Positions 35,787-43,588 of a DNA stretch of 64,000 nucleotides are shown here, piece after piece. Under the pieces are notes generated by a model, which worked only from the letters and a program-made list of their open reading frames with translations, had not been told where the DNA came from and did not search any database. The DNA comes from Mesobacillus subterraneus (GTDB lineage Bacteria > Bacillota > Bacilli > Bacillales > Cytobacillaceae): NCBI RefSeq assembly GCF_023715485.1, contig NZ_JAMBOF010000009.1, forward strand, positions 150,312-214,311, read 5' to 3'. Positions within the stretch are counted from its first letter, which is position 1; each line of letters begins with the position of its first letter. A program made the translations under genes and the position numbers.

Positions 35787-36125
35787 ATAGAAACCCCCTT
35801 TCTATAGACTCTTTTAATAAAAAATCAGCCTTCTATTATCTCTTTACAACTATATGAACAAATTTTAAATTTATTATATCATTTTAGAAGTTCTTTTTAA
35901 TAGAAGCATTACATCTGTCCCATAAAAATAAAAAAACATTCTACATGTTGACATATTCTTAATATAAGCTCTTTTCGTAAACTTTGTTGCTTTTACACAA
36001 AAAAAGTCAAAGGTACTACTCGAAAAAGCGAAACCAGGATTGAAAGATAAAGGAAAAAAGCTTGTTTCAACAAGCAATCAAAATGCGAAACAAGCCTTAT
36101 TTTAACATGACAAATATATAGCAGC
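35787..36125. other. Intergenic region, no gene seen
   Basis: Between ylbC and the ylbB terminator. AT-rich, no convincing coding frame. Contains a hairpin-forming pair AAGCTTGTTTC (about 36058) and GAAACAAGC (about 36089), and a 29-base segment starting TTTTCGTAAACTTTG (35972) that resembles one at 62039. Confidence 0.5.
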
Positions 36126-36151
36126 AAAAAAGGCACCCGGATGAGTGCCTT
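36126..36151 (-). terminator. Terminator after ylbB
   Basis: AAGGCAC (36130-36136) pairs with GTGCCTT (36145-36151); the T-run on the minus strand is the A-run at 36126-36131. Confidence 0.85.
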
Positions 36152-36157
36152 ATATGG

Positions 36158-36592
36158 TTATTGCATTGGGTTTCCTGGTTCAGATATTTCCGTGAGAGCA
36201 TGCTGAGCCTGTTCATCAGTCAGCTCATTAACAGCAAAGTCACCCAGTGCTACGATGCCCACAAGCTTATCACCTTCGACTACTGGCAATCTTCGGATTT
36301 TATGTTCTGCCATTAGCTTTGTAGCTTCCTCTGTAGTCATATCCTGCGTTGCCGTTACTAGATGGTCGCTCATCACCGCTTCTACTTTAGAAGAAGGTGG
36401 GTGCTTTTCAGCCACTCCCCTGATTACAATATCCCTGTCAGTGATCATTCCCACAAGTCTGTCCCCATCTACAATTGGAATGGCTCCAACGTTCAGGTCC
36501 TTCATTTTAACTGCAACTTCAAAAACATTATCAAGCAAAGTACATGTCTCCACATCGCTAGTCATGATATCACGGATTTTACGCACCTTCAT
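36158..36592 (-). CDS. ylbB: CBS-domain pair protein YlbB
   Basis: 144-residue protein made of two CBS domains (about 8-60 and 73-125), with GDRLVGMITDRDIV and GDKLVGIVALGDF as the matching segments. CBS pairs usually bind adenine nucleotides; with no other domain, the role is regulatory but unknown. Own promoter region upstream and terminator downstream. Confidence 0.92.
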   Translation of the reverse strand: MKVRKIRDIMTSDVETCTLLDNVFEVAVKMKDLNVGAIPIVDGDRLVGMITDRDIVIRGVAEKHPPSSKVEAVMSDHLVTATQDMTTEEATKLMAEHKIRRLPVVEGDKLVGIVALGDFAVNELTDEQAQHALTEISEPGNPMQ

Positions 36593-36850
36593 TTTCCTCC
36601 TTATGAATCAAAGCATTACTTTCCCATATATTAGGGTTACCTGAAATATGCTAATTATGCTGCAACCACATAATTCTACTTTATCTATCAAATACTACAT
36701 AAAAAATTGGGTGAATCTCTAGGTTTGGGATTTAAGGGAAGTTTCAGTTTTATATTCATTGCAACTTAAGCAAATTTTTACTATTATTGAAACTGAGATA
36801 TAATCTTTTTTAAGCAATATTTTTGCAGCGTGTTTTTAGGAGGGAATAGG

Positions 36851-37210
36851 ATGAAATTTGAAAATACCGGCATTGAAACGCTTAAGGCGGACTTGAACCG
36901 TCTTGATGAGGTTATGCTAGAGCACGGCCTTGTGCGTGAAGGCCAGTGGGATTACGAACGCGTAACTTATGACAAGAAGTATCAAATTAAAGAAGGCACA
37001 TTTTATCTTCGTGTCCAGGGGCATGTCCATGAAGGTGATGTTGGCGCACATAAAGCGATCATTCAATTGATGACTCCGTTGCTCGGCAAACATTATTACC
37101 CGCATGGTGTAGAATATGGCGAAGGCGAAGTCTTCCCTAAAGCACTTGTCAGCCAGTGCGAAAAACTACTTAAAGAAGTCAAAGAACAAGTTGAGACATT
37201 CGCAATATAA
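36851..37210 (+). CDS. YugN-like family protein
   Basis: 119 residues: MKFENTGIETL, then WDYERVTYDKKYQIKEGTFYLRV and HYYPHGVEYGEGEVFP, as in YugN family proteins from Bacillus. Function unknown. ATG at 36851 with AGGAGGG upstream; an in-frame start 21 bases earlier is poorer. Own terminator at 37261-37290. Confidence 0.88.
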   Translation: MKFENTGIETLKADLNRLDEVMLEHGLVREGQWDYERVTYDKKYQIKEGTFYLRVQGHVHEGDVGAHKAIIQLMTPLLGKHYYPHGVEYGEGEVFPKALVSQCEKLLKEVKEQVETFAI

Positions 37211-37260
37211 TCTTTACTAGTGCTGGACAATACTCGAAGTGGGAACCATACTTCTTTATT

Positions 37261-37290
37261 AAAAAAAGACGCATTTAATGCGTCTTTTTT
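37261..37290 (+). terminator. Terminator after YugN-like gene
   Basis: Perfect inverted repeat of AAAAGACGCATT with AATGCGTCTTTT, A-run before and T-run after; functions in both directions. Confidence 0.92.
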
Positions 37291-37341
37291 CATAGATTTA
37301 TTTCGGTAGATGTAATCATTTCATCTATGATTAGGAATAAT

Positions 37342-37698
37342 TCATTTCATATCATGTATCCCTGTAATAATAAAATCGATCCTTTTGGGATTAAAAGAAG
37401 TAAGCAGCAAAATTTCCTCAGCGATACTACGCTGCAGCACAAACACATTTTGAATAATAGGTAATTCACTGACCATGGCGCTTACATGTATCTTTATATT
37501 GATCATTCCCTGGTCAAGCTCCACAATCACACCATTGTCAGAAAAAGACTGTTTCCGAAAAGAAGGAATCCTAGTTCTTTTACTGGAAACAGATTGTTTT
37601 AAAAAGCAACATTCATTTATATTGGCATGAACAATCGCACAGACAGCACTGCATACCTCCCTTAAATAGGAAGGCATGATGTTCCTTGTATTCTTCAT
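37342..37698 (-). CDS. Asp23/Gls24-like (DUF322) protein, divergent
   Basis: 118 residues. The C-terminal half, from GVIVELDQGMINIKIHVSAM to FIITGI, follows the alternating pattern of Asp23/Gls24 alkaline-shock proteins (strand, helix starting IPxV or LPII, strand ending V/I-x-G). The N-terminus (about 1-55) is unlike the family and Cys-containing (CSAVC, CC). The assignment is by pattern only; standalone and not found in this place in B. subtilis. Confidence 0.6.
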   Translation of the reverse strand: MKNTRNIMPSYLREVCSAVCAIVHANINECCFLKQSVSSKRTRIPSFRKQSFSDNGVIVELDQGMINIKIHVSAMVSELPIIQNVFVLQRSIAEEILLLTSFNPKRIDFIITGIHDMK

Positions 37699-38050
37699 TG
37701 CCCCACCCCTTATTAACTAAGACTGTTATAGCAGAGATTATTGTTGCCTAAATCGACATCTTGCGGAATGCTTTCTTGGTTTGTTCTTACGGCTTACGAA
37801 CGAAGAATTCAATAAGATATTCGTCAAAATCGATAATCCGTATAGGCAATTGGCTGAATAGGCAGCAAAGATTGAGAAAAGAGTTTAGAATTAAAGGATA
37901 AACGTTGATTTTTGTTGTTTCTTATATTAAATGCGTACTATAATTTAATTGTTAAGGATTTTTTGTCTTTTATAAGGTAAAAGGTCTTGCAATCGATATT
38001 AAATGTTTTTATGAGGTATATATCCTTCGAGGGTAAGAAAGGAGTTTCAA
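37699..38050 (+). other. Intergenic region upstream of the AI-2E permease
   Basis: No gene seen. A possible sigma-A promoter, TTGTTT (37915-37920) with an 18-base spacer to TATAAT (37939-37944), would serve the following gene, leaving a roughly 100-base leader. Confidence 0.45.
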
Positions 38051-39109
38051 TTGTCCGGTATCATTACTAAAAGAACCATCATCATCACTTTGATCACACT
38101 TTTTGTTGCAGCTATTCTCTATATTATCCTGCCGGTATCCATTCCGCTGATTGCTGCATTAATCACCGCACTTTTTCTTGAACCAGCTGTGGTCTATTTC
38201 CAAAATAAATTTCGAATCGGGCGCCGCCTGTCGGTACTAGGGATCTTCCTCATGTTTGTTTTACTAATCATCATAGCAGGTTATTTCCTGACCACTACGG
38301 CTATTACAGAAGCGATTGATCTGATCGACAATACTCCGGTATACATAAATGAAATTACAAATGCCTGGTATAAAGCCGAAAACAAATTTGTTGAAGCAGC
38401 AAATGACCTTCCTAGAGAAGTAGTCACAGAAATCAGTGACCGGGCAGAGGACTTCCTCAATAAGCTCAAGAATGACATGATTGCATTCATCAATATAGAT
38501 AATTTGAAGGCACTGCTGACTTACATTCCTAATTTCCTGATCAGCTTCCTAGTCTATTTGATTGCATTATTTTTATTTTTACTTGAGCTGCCTTCGTTAC
38601 GAAAAGGTGTATACAGCCATCTAACTGAAAAGACAGCCGACAAGGTTCATTTTATGACTTCCAGGCTTTCCTATGTGGTATTTGGATTTTTAAAAGCTCA
38701 ATTTCTTGTCAGCGTTATAATTTTTGCTGTCGCTTTAATTGGCTTGCTCTTCATTGCGCCAGAATATGCAATTGTCATGTCAGCAATCATATGGCTTATT
38801 GACTTCATACCACTAATAGGTTCCATCGTCATATTGGCTCCATGGTCCATTTTCCACCTTGTGACTGGAAACATGGCTCTTGGCACCCAGCTTGCTGTTC
38901 TGGCCGTCATTTTATTGATTATCAGGCGTACCGTCGAACCAAAGGTGATGGGAAGCCATATTGGGCTATCGCCATTATCAACCCTGATTGCGATGTACCT
39001 GGGTTTGAAGCTGTTCGGAATCCTTGGATTCGTCATTGGCCCACTTGTTTTAATCGGATTCAATTCGGCAAAAGAAGCAGGCATCATTAAAATGAAGTTT
39101 AAGATTTAG
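38051..39109 (+). CDS. AI-2E (YtvI-like) family membrane permease
   Basis: 352-residue polytopic protein with about eight membrane helices: two pairs near the N-terminus, an amphipathic soluble stretch (about 90-150), then the hydrophobic C-terminal half with the family blocks WLIDFIPLIGSIVILAPWS and VEPKVMGSHIGLSPL. TTG start at 38051 with AAAGGAG 7 bases upstream. Members include YtvI (sporulation) and putative autoinducer-2 exporters; which one applies is not clear. A MITE is inserted at its stop codon. Confidence 0.88.
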   Translation: MSGIITKRTIIITLITLFVAAILYIILPVSIPLIAALITALFLEPAVVYFQNKFRIGRRLSVLGIFLMFVLLIIIAGYFLTTTAITEAIDLIDNTPVYINEITNAWYKAENKFVEAANDLPREVVTEISDRAEDFLNKLKNDMIAFINIDNLKALLTYIPNFLISFLVYLIALFLFLLELPSLRKGVYSHLTEKTADKVHFMTSRLSYVVFGFLKAQFLVSVIIFAVALIGLLFIAPEYAIVMSAIIWLIDFIPLIGSIVILAPWSIFHLVTGNMALGTQLAVLAVILLIIRRTVEPKVMGSHIGLSPLSTLIAMYLGLKLFGILGFVIGPLVLIGFNSAKEAGIIKMKFKI

Positions 39110-39355
39110 GCTCTGTTAAAGCTGAATGTTGATTTTTAACCCCTGTTGATTGGAGTGGAAGGCGCGTAGACTCCTCCGAAAATGCTAACGCATTTCCATC
39201 GTGCGTGGGCAGGTTCGGGGAAGCTTAATCAATGTCCTGCGGGCGCAGCTGGTCAGGTGAGACCCCGCAGGAGCGAAGCGACGAGGAGGCTCAGCGCCAG
39301 CCCCGCGGAAAGCGAAGCGCCTGGAACGAAAATCAACAGCCGTGTTTAACAGAGC
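39109..39355 (+). repeat. Dispersed repeat family B, full-length MITE with 9-bp target duplication
   Basis: 247 bp. Ends GGCTCTGTTAAA and TTTAACAGAGC are inverted repeats, continued by TGTTGATTTT and AAAATCAACA. Flanked directly by TAAGATTTA on both sides (39100-39108 and 39356-39364), a 9-bp target-site duplication. It contains CCCCGCAGGAGCGAAGCGAC and GAGGAGGCTCAGCGCC. The left duplication spans the AI-2E gene's last codons, and the first base of the element completes its TAG. No coding capacity: non-autonomous. Confidence 0.9.
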
Positions 39356-39370
39356 TAAGATTTAAAGAAA

Positions 39371-39447
39371 AAGCACCAGCTAAGAGCTGGTGCTAAACAT
39401 AAATTTACTATACAAAAACCCGGACGATCTCAATCGCCCGGGTTTTT
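39371..39447 (-). terminator. Two hairpins after the Eis-like gene
   Basis: AGCACCAGCT/AGCTGGTGCT (39372-39394) and AAAAACCCGG/CCGGGTTTTT (39414-39447). The second, with its T-tract on the minus strand, terminates the acetyltransferase gene; the first may serve the plus-strand permease. Confidence 0.82.
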
Positions 39448-39458
39448 AAAACAATAAT

Positions 39459-40631
39459 CTAAAAGAAATCATAGAAGAATGGCTTGTATGACGGAACCTT
39501 TTTCTCGAGCTCTTCAATTTCCTCTAATTCACCTTTAATCGATCCTAATTCATATAACTCCATTGGACGCTTGTAGCCAAACAGCATTGCTGTCAAAGAG
39601 TTCATGTTGATCTGCAAACCTCGTTGCGGCGGCTTGACGCACGAACTTCCTTCTTTTGCAGGATAAAACTTAACCTCTTCCTGTCCGATGAGGTATGTTC
39701 CCGTATTCCATGATGCTACAGCGTCCTCCAGGTGAAGAAAGACATTCCTGTCTGATTGGTTAAAAGGGTATGACTTCATTGCTTCTTCTGCATTTACGAT
39801 TCTGCCCATAAAATACGGATAGGTCTCTGTCTTAAGTTTTGGTTCCTTTAAGAAGTACGGGAATGGATCATGAACTGAAAGCAGCAATTCAACTTGATCC
39901 ACCATAGAATCATGCTGGCAAATGTAATTCCATAGCCCAGCCCTGGCATCGTGGTCAAGCGGAACAAATTCTTCGACCTTCATTACATTATCTTTGACTT
40001 CATATAATATATATCCTGAAGCTTCATTCTCTGAATTATAGTAAACAGCTGCAGTTTGGGAGCCGTAAACGCTGGTTAGCCACCAGTCTGTGTCCCTGGT
40101 AAGCATCGCGCTGTGCCTTTCTGCATATTTCTCATAAATTTTTTCAAGGTCAGAAGAGTGGCTTGACTTAACATATCTCTTGATACTCCCGCTATGGGGA
40201 TCAACCGGTTTTAAATCCTTCTTCTCAACGAATACCTTCCTATGGTCAGAAACGATTTCCCAGCCATATCTTCTGTAAAAATCAATATTAAATGGATGAA
40301 GAAATGAAACAATGCATCCATCATCATTCATATCCTCAAGTGACTTTTTGATAAGTCTGTTTACATATCCTTTTCTCCGATGCTCGGGGTAAGTAGCGAC
40401 ACCTGCGATCCCGCCCATTTTCCAATCCTGTCTGCCCAGCTTCACACCTAAGGATAGAATATGCAATTTGGAAGCAAGCTCTCCCCCATCAAATATACCA
40501 AGCAGCCTGTGTTTTTTTAATGTTTCAAGCCGCTTAGGAATATCACTTTCCGGTACTTGATATTGAAAGGCGTACATTGACAAATTCATAGACTGTAAAT
40601 AATTTTCTTCTGTTAAAACTTTAATTTCCAA
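39459..40631 (-). CDS. Eis-like GNAT N-acetyltransferase with SCP2-like C-domain
   Basis: 390 residues. The N-terminal GNAT domain contains the acetyl-CoA loop GVATYPEHRRKGYVNRLIKK (about 75-94), a second GNAT-like domain follows, then a C-terminal sterol-carrier-like domain (about 290-390) ending in the aromatic carboxyl terminus YDFF. This is the Eis layout; in mycobacteria Eis acetylates aminoglycosides, but Bacillus members (YfmK/YitI groups) have unclear substrates. The ATG is weakly preceded by GGGG. Confidence 0.86.
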   Translation of the reverse strand: MEIKVLTEENYLQSMNLSMYAFQYQVPESDIPKRLETLKKHRLLGIFDGGELASKLHILSLGVKLGRQDWKMGGIAGVATYPEHRRKGYVNRLIKKSLEDMNDDGCIVSFLHPFNIDFYRRYGWEIVSDHRKVFVEKKDLKPVDPHSGSIKRYVKSSHSSDLEKIYEKYAERHSAMLTRDTDWWLTSVYGSQTAAVYYNSENEASGYILYEVKDNVMKVEEFVPLDHDARAGLWNYICQHDSMVDQVELLLSVHDPFPYFLKEPKLKTETYPYFMGRIVNAEEAMKSYPFNQSDRNVFLHLEDAVASWNTGTYLIGQEEVKFYPAKEGSSCVKPPQRGLQINMNSLTAMLFGYKRPMELYELGSIKGELEEIEELEKKVPSYKPFFYDFF

Positions 40632-40696
40632 GTAGAACTTCCCCCCTTTGCCATCCCTATAAATTCGATCGTGTTTATTGAAAACCCTTTAAAAAA

Positions 40697-40724
40697 ACAA
40701 AAACATTGCATTAAGCAATGTTTT
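40697..40724 (-). terminator. Terminator after the DUF420 gene
   Basis: AAAACATTGC (40700-40709) pairs with GCAATGTTTT (40715-40724), with A-rich sequence on the left. Confidence 0.88.
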
Positions 40725-40735
40725 GATGAGTCAAT

Positions 40736-41200
40736 TTATATTCCAAGTATAGCCTTAATTACAGAAGTCGTTTCTCCACCTTTATAGAACACATAAAGGA
40801 GCATGTAAACTGCAACACCAGTAATCGCAGTGAGAAACCAGACGATGCTGGTAATTGGCCCTAATTTGCGGTGGCGGTCAAGTTTGTTTTTATAACCTGT
40901 GTATAATGATGTTATACCAAGGCCAGCTCCTATCGTCGCCAGTGTAATGTGAAAAATCAAAAACAAAGTGTAAAAGATTTTGATATTATCAGGTCCGCCA
41001 AATGATGTGTTTCCAATGAAAATTGTCCTGGATGCGTAAATAACAAAGAATATTATCGCGAAAATTCCAGCTAGCATCATAGTCTTACGGTGTTTTTCGA
41101 TTTTCCTTTGTTTTATCTGAGCCCAGCCTATAGCCACGAAGATCGCACTCAAGACGATGAACGTAGTGCTGATCGTCGGTAAGATCGGTAAATTAGACAT
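40736..41200 (-). CDS. DUF420 membrane protein, heme-copper oxidase assembly factor type (CtaM/YozB-like)
   Basis: About 154 residues with four or five membrane helices and conserved histidines (KIEKHRKTMM, FHITLA, DRHRKLG), the DUF420 pattern. The family member CtaM is needed for heme-copper oxidase activity in Staphylococcus aureus; B. subtilis YozB is related. Its place next to ctaG and the cta operon supports a role in oxidase assembly. The ATG at 41200 follows GAGGGGAC. Confidence 0.85.
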   Translation of the reverse strand: MSNLPILPTISTTFIVLSAIFVAIGWAQIKQRKIEKHRKTMMLAGIFAIIFFVIYASRTIFIGNTSFGGPDNIKIFYTLFLIFHITLATIGAGLGITSLYTGYKNKLDRHRKLGPITSIVWFLTAITGVAVYMLLYVFYKGGETTSVIKAILGI

Positions 41201-41506
41201 AAAAAAGTCCCCTCGCAATCATTATTTCTCCATAAGATTAATTGTAGGTGAGATACCGGATTTTTTCAATCTTTGATTGTCATACGAAACATAAAAAATG
41301 CATACAACTTCATTTATGAACTTAATTCTTAAGGATAATTATGAATCTTGTCTCGTAAAAACCTTGTTTACTGACATTCCAGCCGCGCTCTTTACGTTTT
41401 TTTTTGCCGTAAGTGTACCGATCACAAACATTTCTTTTCAACCGTAACGAATTTTATCCGGAAGAGCTTTGGTACAAAACAAAACACAGAGAATATTCAT
41501 ACTAAG
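41201..41506. other. Intergenic region, nothing recognised
   Basis: No coding frame of interest and no clear repeat; probably holds the DUF420 gene promoter. AT-rich with scattered short inverted repeats. Confidence 0.4.
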
Positions 41507-41534
41507 AAAGGCTTCCCATTAACGGGAAGCCTTT
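41507..41534 (-). terminator. Terminator after ctaG
   Basis: AAAGGCTTCCC (41507-41517) pairs with GGGAAGCCTTT (41524-41534). Confidence 0.85.
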
Positions 41535-41542
41535 CTGTCTTG

Positions 41543-42454
41543 TTATTCGACTGTCTGTGGAGCTCGGGCCAAATTGAGTGCATCTTGTTCAGCCTGGTGG
41601 TCTTCCTCATTACGGAACCATTGGAAGAACGCATATCCAAGGAAAATACCGTAAACGATTTCCTGGATTACCTTCATGATCACCCCGCCAAGCTGCTGGT
41701 CATGCAGGAGCGATATTGAACTAAAGGTTTCCGGCCCACTAAGGTTAAGAGAAGAAAGTGTTGTACTCGGTACACATAACTGCAGAGCCTGAGCCCAGGC
41801 ATTTGGATCTGAAAATGTTGCATACATCGGCGCATCGGCGAATATGATCAACGCACATGCAGGCGTAATCAAAACGCCGTCAGCAAAGATATAGCCCATC
41901 TTTTTCACTCCGGATAATGTCTGATATTCTTCCAGTTCATTGATAAGAGGCCACCACATAAGGATAGCAAGGACGAAAAGAACTGAAGTATAGGCCCCAT
42001 GCAGCCACATATCCGTTTTGACAAAATCGAAAATAAGCGGAATATGGTAAATCGAAAAGATTCCATTGAACATGATCAAGGCAATCAGCGGCTTAGTAAA
42101 AAATCGGAAAGCTGGCTCTACACCAGGAAGAGATAGAAAAGCCCTCCAAAGCCAATTAGGCAAACCAAAAATCAATAATGGAGGAACGACCAGGTAAAGA
42201 ACCGCCATCTGGATCATATGCATATAAAAAGTAATATGCCCCATCAAATCGACAGGTGAACCTTTGATTAAATAAAGCACGATGACAAAGGATGTAAAAT
42301 ACGCAGCTTGTTTCCTTGTTGCTGGTGCCCCATCCTTAAAACGGTTGTAGTATTTATATACTATTAGGTAGTAAGCAACCAAAATAGCCGCCATTGCAAT
42401 AAAATATAAAGGGCTCCATAAAGCTCTGAACCCAAATATATCAAGAGTAAGCAT
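41543..42454 (-). CDS. ctaG: Cytochrome c oxidase assembly factor CtaG
   Basis: 303-residue polytopic membrane protein required in B. subtilis for caa3 oxidase activity, presumably for copper-site (CuB) assembly. About seven helices. Conserved histidines and methionines lie in LMGHITFYMHMIQMAVLY (about 70-87) and in the helix around YHIPLIFDF; the LLHDQQLGGVIMKVIQE block lies near the C-terminus. GGGGTGA precedes the ATG. A terminator after ctaF separates it from ctaCDEF, so it may have its own promoter in 42455-42565. Confidence 0.94.
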   Translation of the reverse strand: MLTLDIFGFRALWSPLYFIAMAAILVAYYLIVYKYYNRFKDGAPATRKQAAYFTSFVIVLYLIKGSPVDLMGHITFYMHMIQMAVLYLVVPPLLIFGLPNWLWRAFLSLPGVEPAFRFFTKPLIALIMFNGIFSIYHIPLIFDFVKTDMWLHGAYTSVLFVLAILMWWPLINELEEYQTLSGVKKMGYIFADGVLITPACALIIFADAPMYATFSDPNAWAQALQLCVPSTTLSSLNLSGPETFSSISLLHDQQLGGVIMKVIQEIVYGIFLGYAFFQWFRNEEDHQAEQDALNLARAPQTVE

Positions 42455-42565
42455 CGTTTTTTCACCCCGTCCAAATTAAAAACTTTACTCTCATTATACT
42501 TACAAAGGTATCCAACATCAATGATATAGATTTTCCATTAAATGCTAGTATCATGATACTCATAG

Positions 42566-42594
42566 AAAAAATCGGCTTTACAGGCCGATTTTTT
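42566..42594 (-). terminator. Terminator after ctaF
   Basis: AAAAAATCGGC (42566-42576) pairs with GCCGATTTTTT (42584-42594). Confidence 0.9.
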
Positions 42595-42618
42595 CATTTC
42601 ATATATTCTCTTAAAAAC

Positions 42619-42954
42619 TTACCACCAAATGATCGTTGTGAAAGCCAAGATTGTAATAGCTCCTACAGCAACTCCTGAATATAGGAATAGAGCTGGTGCT
42701 TCATGCCCTTTGTGGCTCATGTGCATGAAATAGTATAGCTGGAAGATCACCTGGATTACTGCAAGCAGCAATATGAACGGTACTGTGAACCAGCCTGAAA
42801 ATCCTTCATAGCCAACCGCAACGAAGGCAACAATTGTCAAGAAAATCATCAATGTGAAAGAAACGATTTGGTATCTCATCTCTTCGGCGCTTTTTTTGCG
42901 TCGATATTCGATGTCTACTCTTGGGTTCCCTGAACTTGGTTGTTGATTCGCCAT
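42619..42954 (-). CDS. ctaF: Cytochrome caa3 oxidase subunit IV
   Basis: 111-residue membrane protein with three helices, including VIQVIFQLYYFMHMSHKGHE, the conserved stretch of subunit IV (COX4_pro). Encoded right after ctaE with a 4-base gap and its ribosome site (GGTGGG) inside ctaE. Small, non-catalytic subunit. Confidence 0.94.
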   Translation of the reverse strand: MANQQPSSGNPRVDIEYRRKKSAEEMRYQIVSFTLMIFLTIVAFVAVGYEGFSGWFTVPFILLLAVIQVIFQLYYFMHMSHKGHEAPALFLYSGVAVGAITILAFTTIIWW

Positions 42955-42958
42955 CAGA

Positions 42959-43588
42959 TTATCCCACCATTCCCATTAGATATACTACCGTAAAGATGAA
43001 TACCCATACAACGTCGATGAAGTGCCAGTATAGGCTGGCAACATAGAACTTCGGAGCGTTGTATAAATTCAATCCACGCTTAGAGTTTCGGACCATCAAC
43101 GTAATGATCCATGCAAGACCAAATGCAACGTGACCACCGTGGAAACCAACCAGTGTATAGAAGGCTGAACCAAAAGCACTGCTTGTAAACGTATGTTCAA
43201 ACTTATGGACATAATGATTGAACTCGTAAATTTCAAGTGCAAGGAACAAAGCACCTAAAAGAACGGTTAAACCAAGCCACATCTGCATTTTCTTGAAGTT
43301 GAAGTTCTTCATGTGGTACATCGCATAAACGCTGGTCAAAGAGCTTGTCAATAGCAGCATTGTTGCTGCGAATGCTAGCGGAATTTCAAAGATGTCTTTT
43401 GCAAGAGCCGCTTCTGCATTTGGAACTTTATCTTTTAATGCAAGATAAGTGGCAAAGAGAGTGGCAAACAATACAGTCTCTCCACCAAGGAAAAACCAGA
43501 AGCCCAAAAACTTGTTTTTTGCTTCGAGGGTCGCTTTCTCAGGCGCGGCAGGCCATGTTTCATAAGTGAATTTTTCTTCAGCTTGCAT
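42959..43588 (-). CDS. ctaE: Cytochrome caa3 oxidase subunit III
   Basis: 209 residues, five helices, the short type of subunit III found in Gram-positive caa3 oxidases. Conserved features: NKFLGFWFFLGGETVLFATLF, a GFHGGHVAFGL helix and the final HFIDVVWVFIFTVVYL. The start overlaps the ctaD stop by one base (TAATG). Confidence 0.96.
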   Translation of the reverse strand: MQAEEKFTYETWPAAPEKATLEAKNKFLGFWFFLGGETVLFATLFATYLALKDKVPNAEAALAKDIFEIPLAFAATMLLLTSSLTSVYAMYHMKNFNFKKMQMWLGLTVLLGALFLALEIYEFNHYVHKFEHTFTSSAFGSAFYTLVGFHGGHVAFGLAWIITLMVRNSKRGLNLYNAPKFYVASLYWHFIDVVWVFIFTVVYLMGMVG

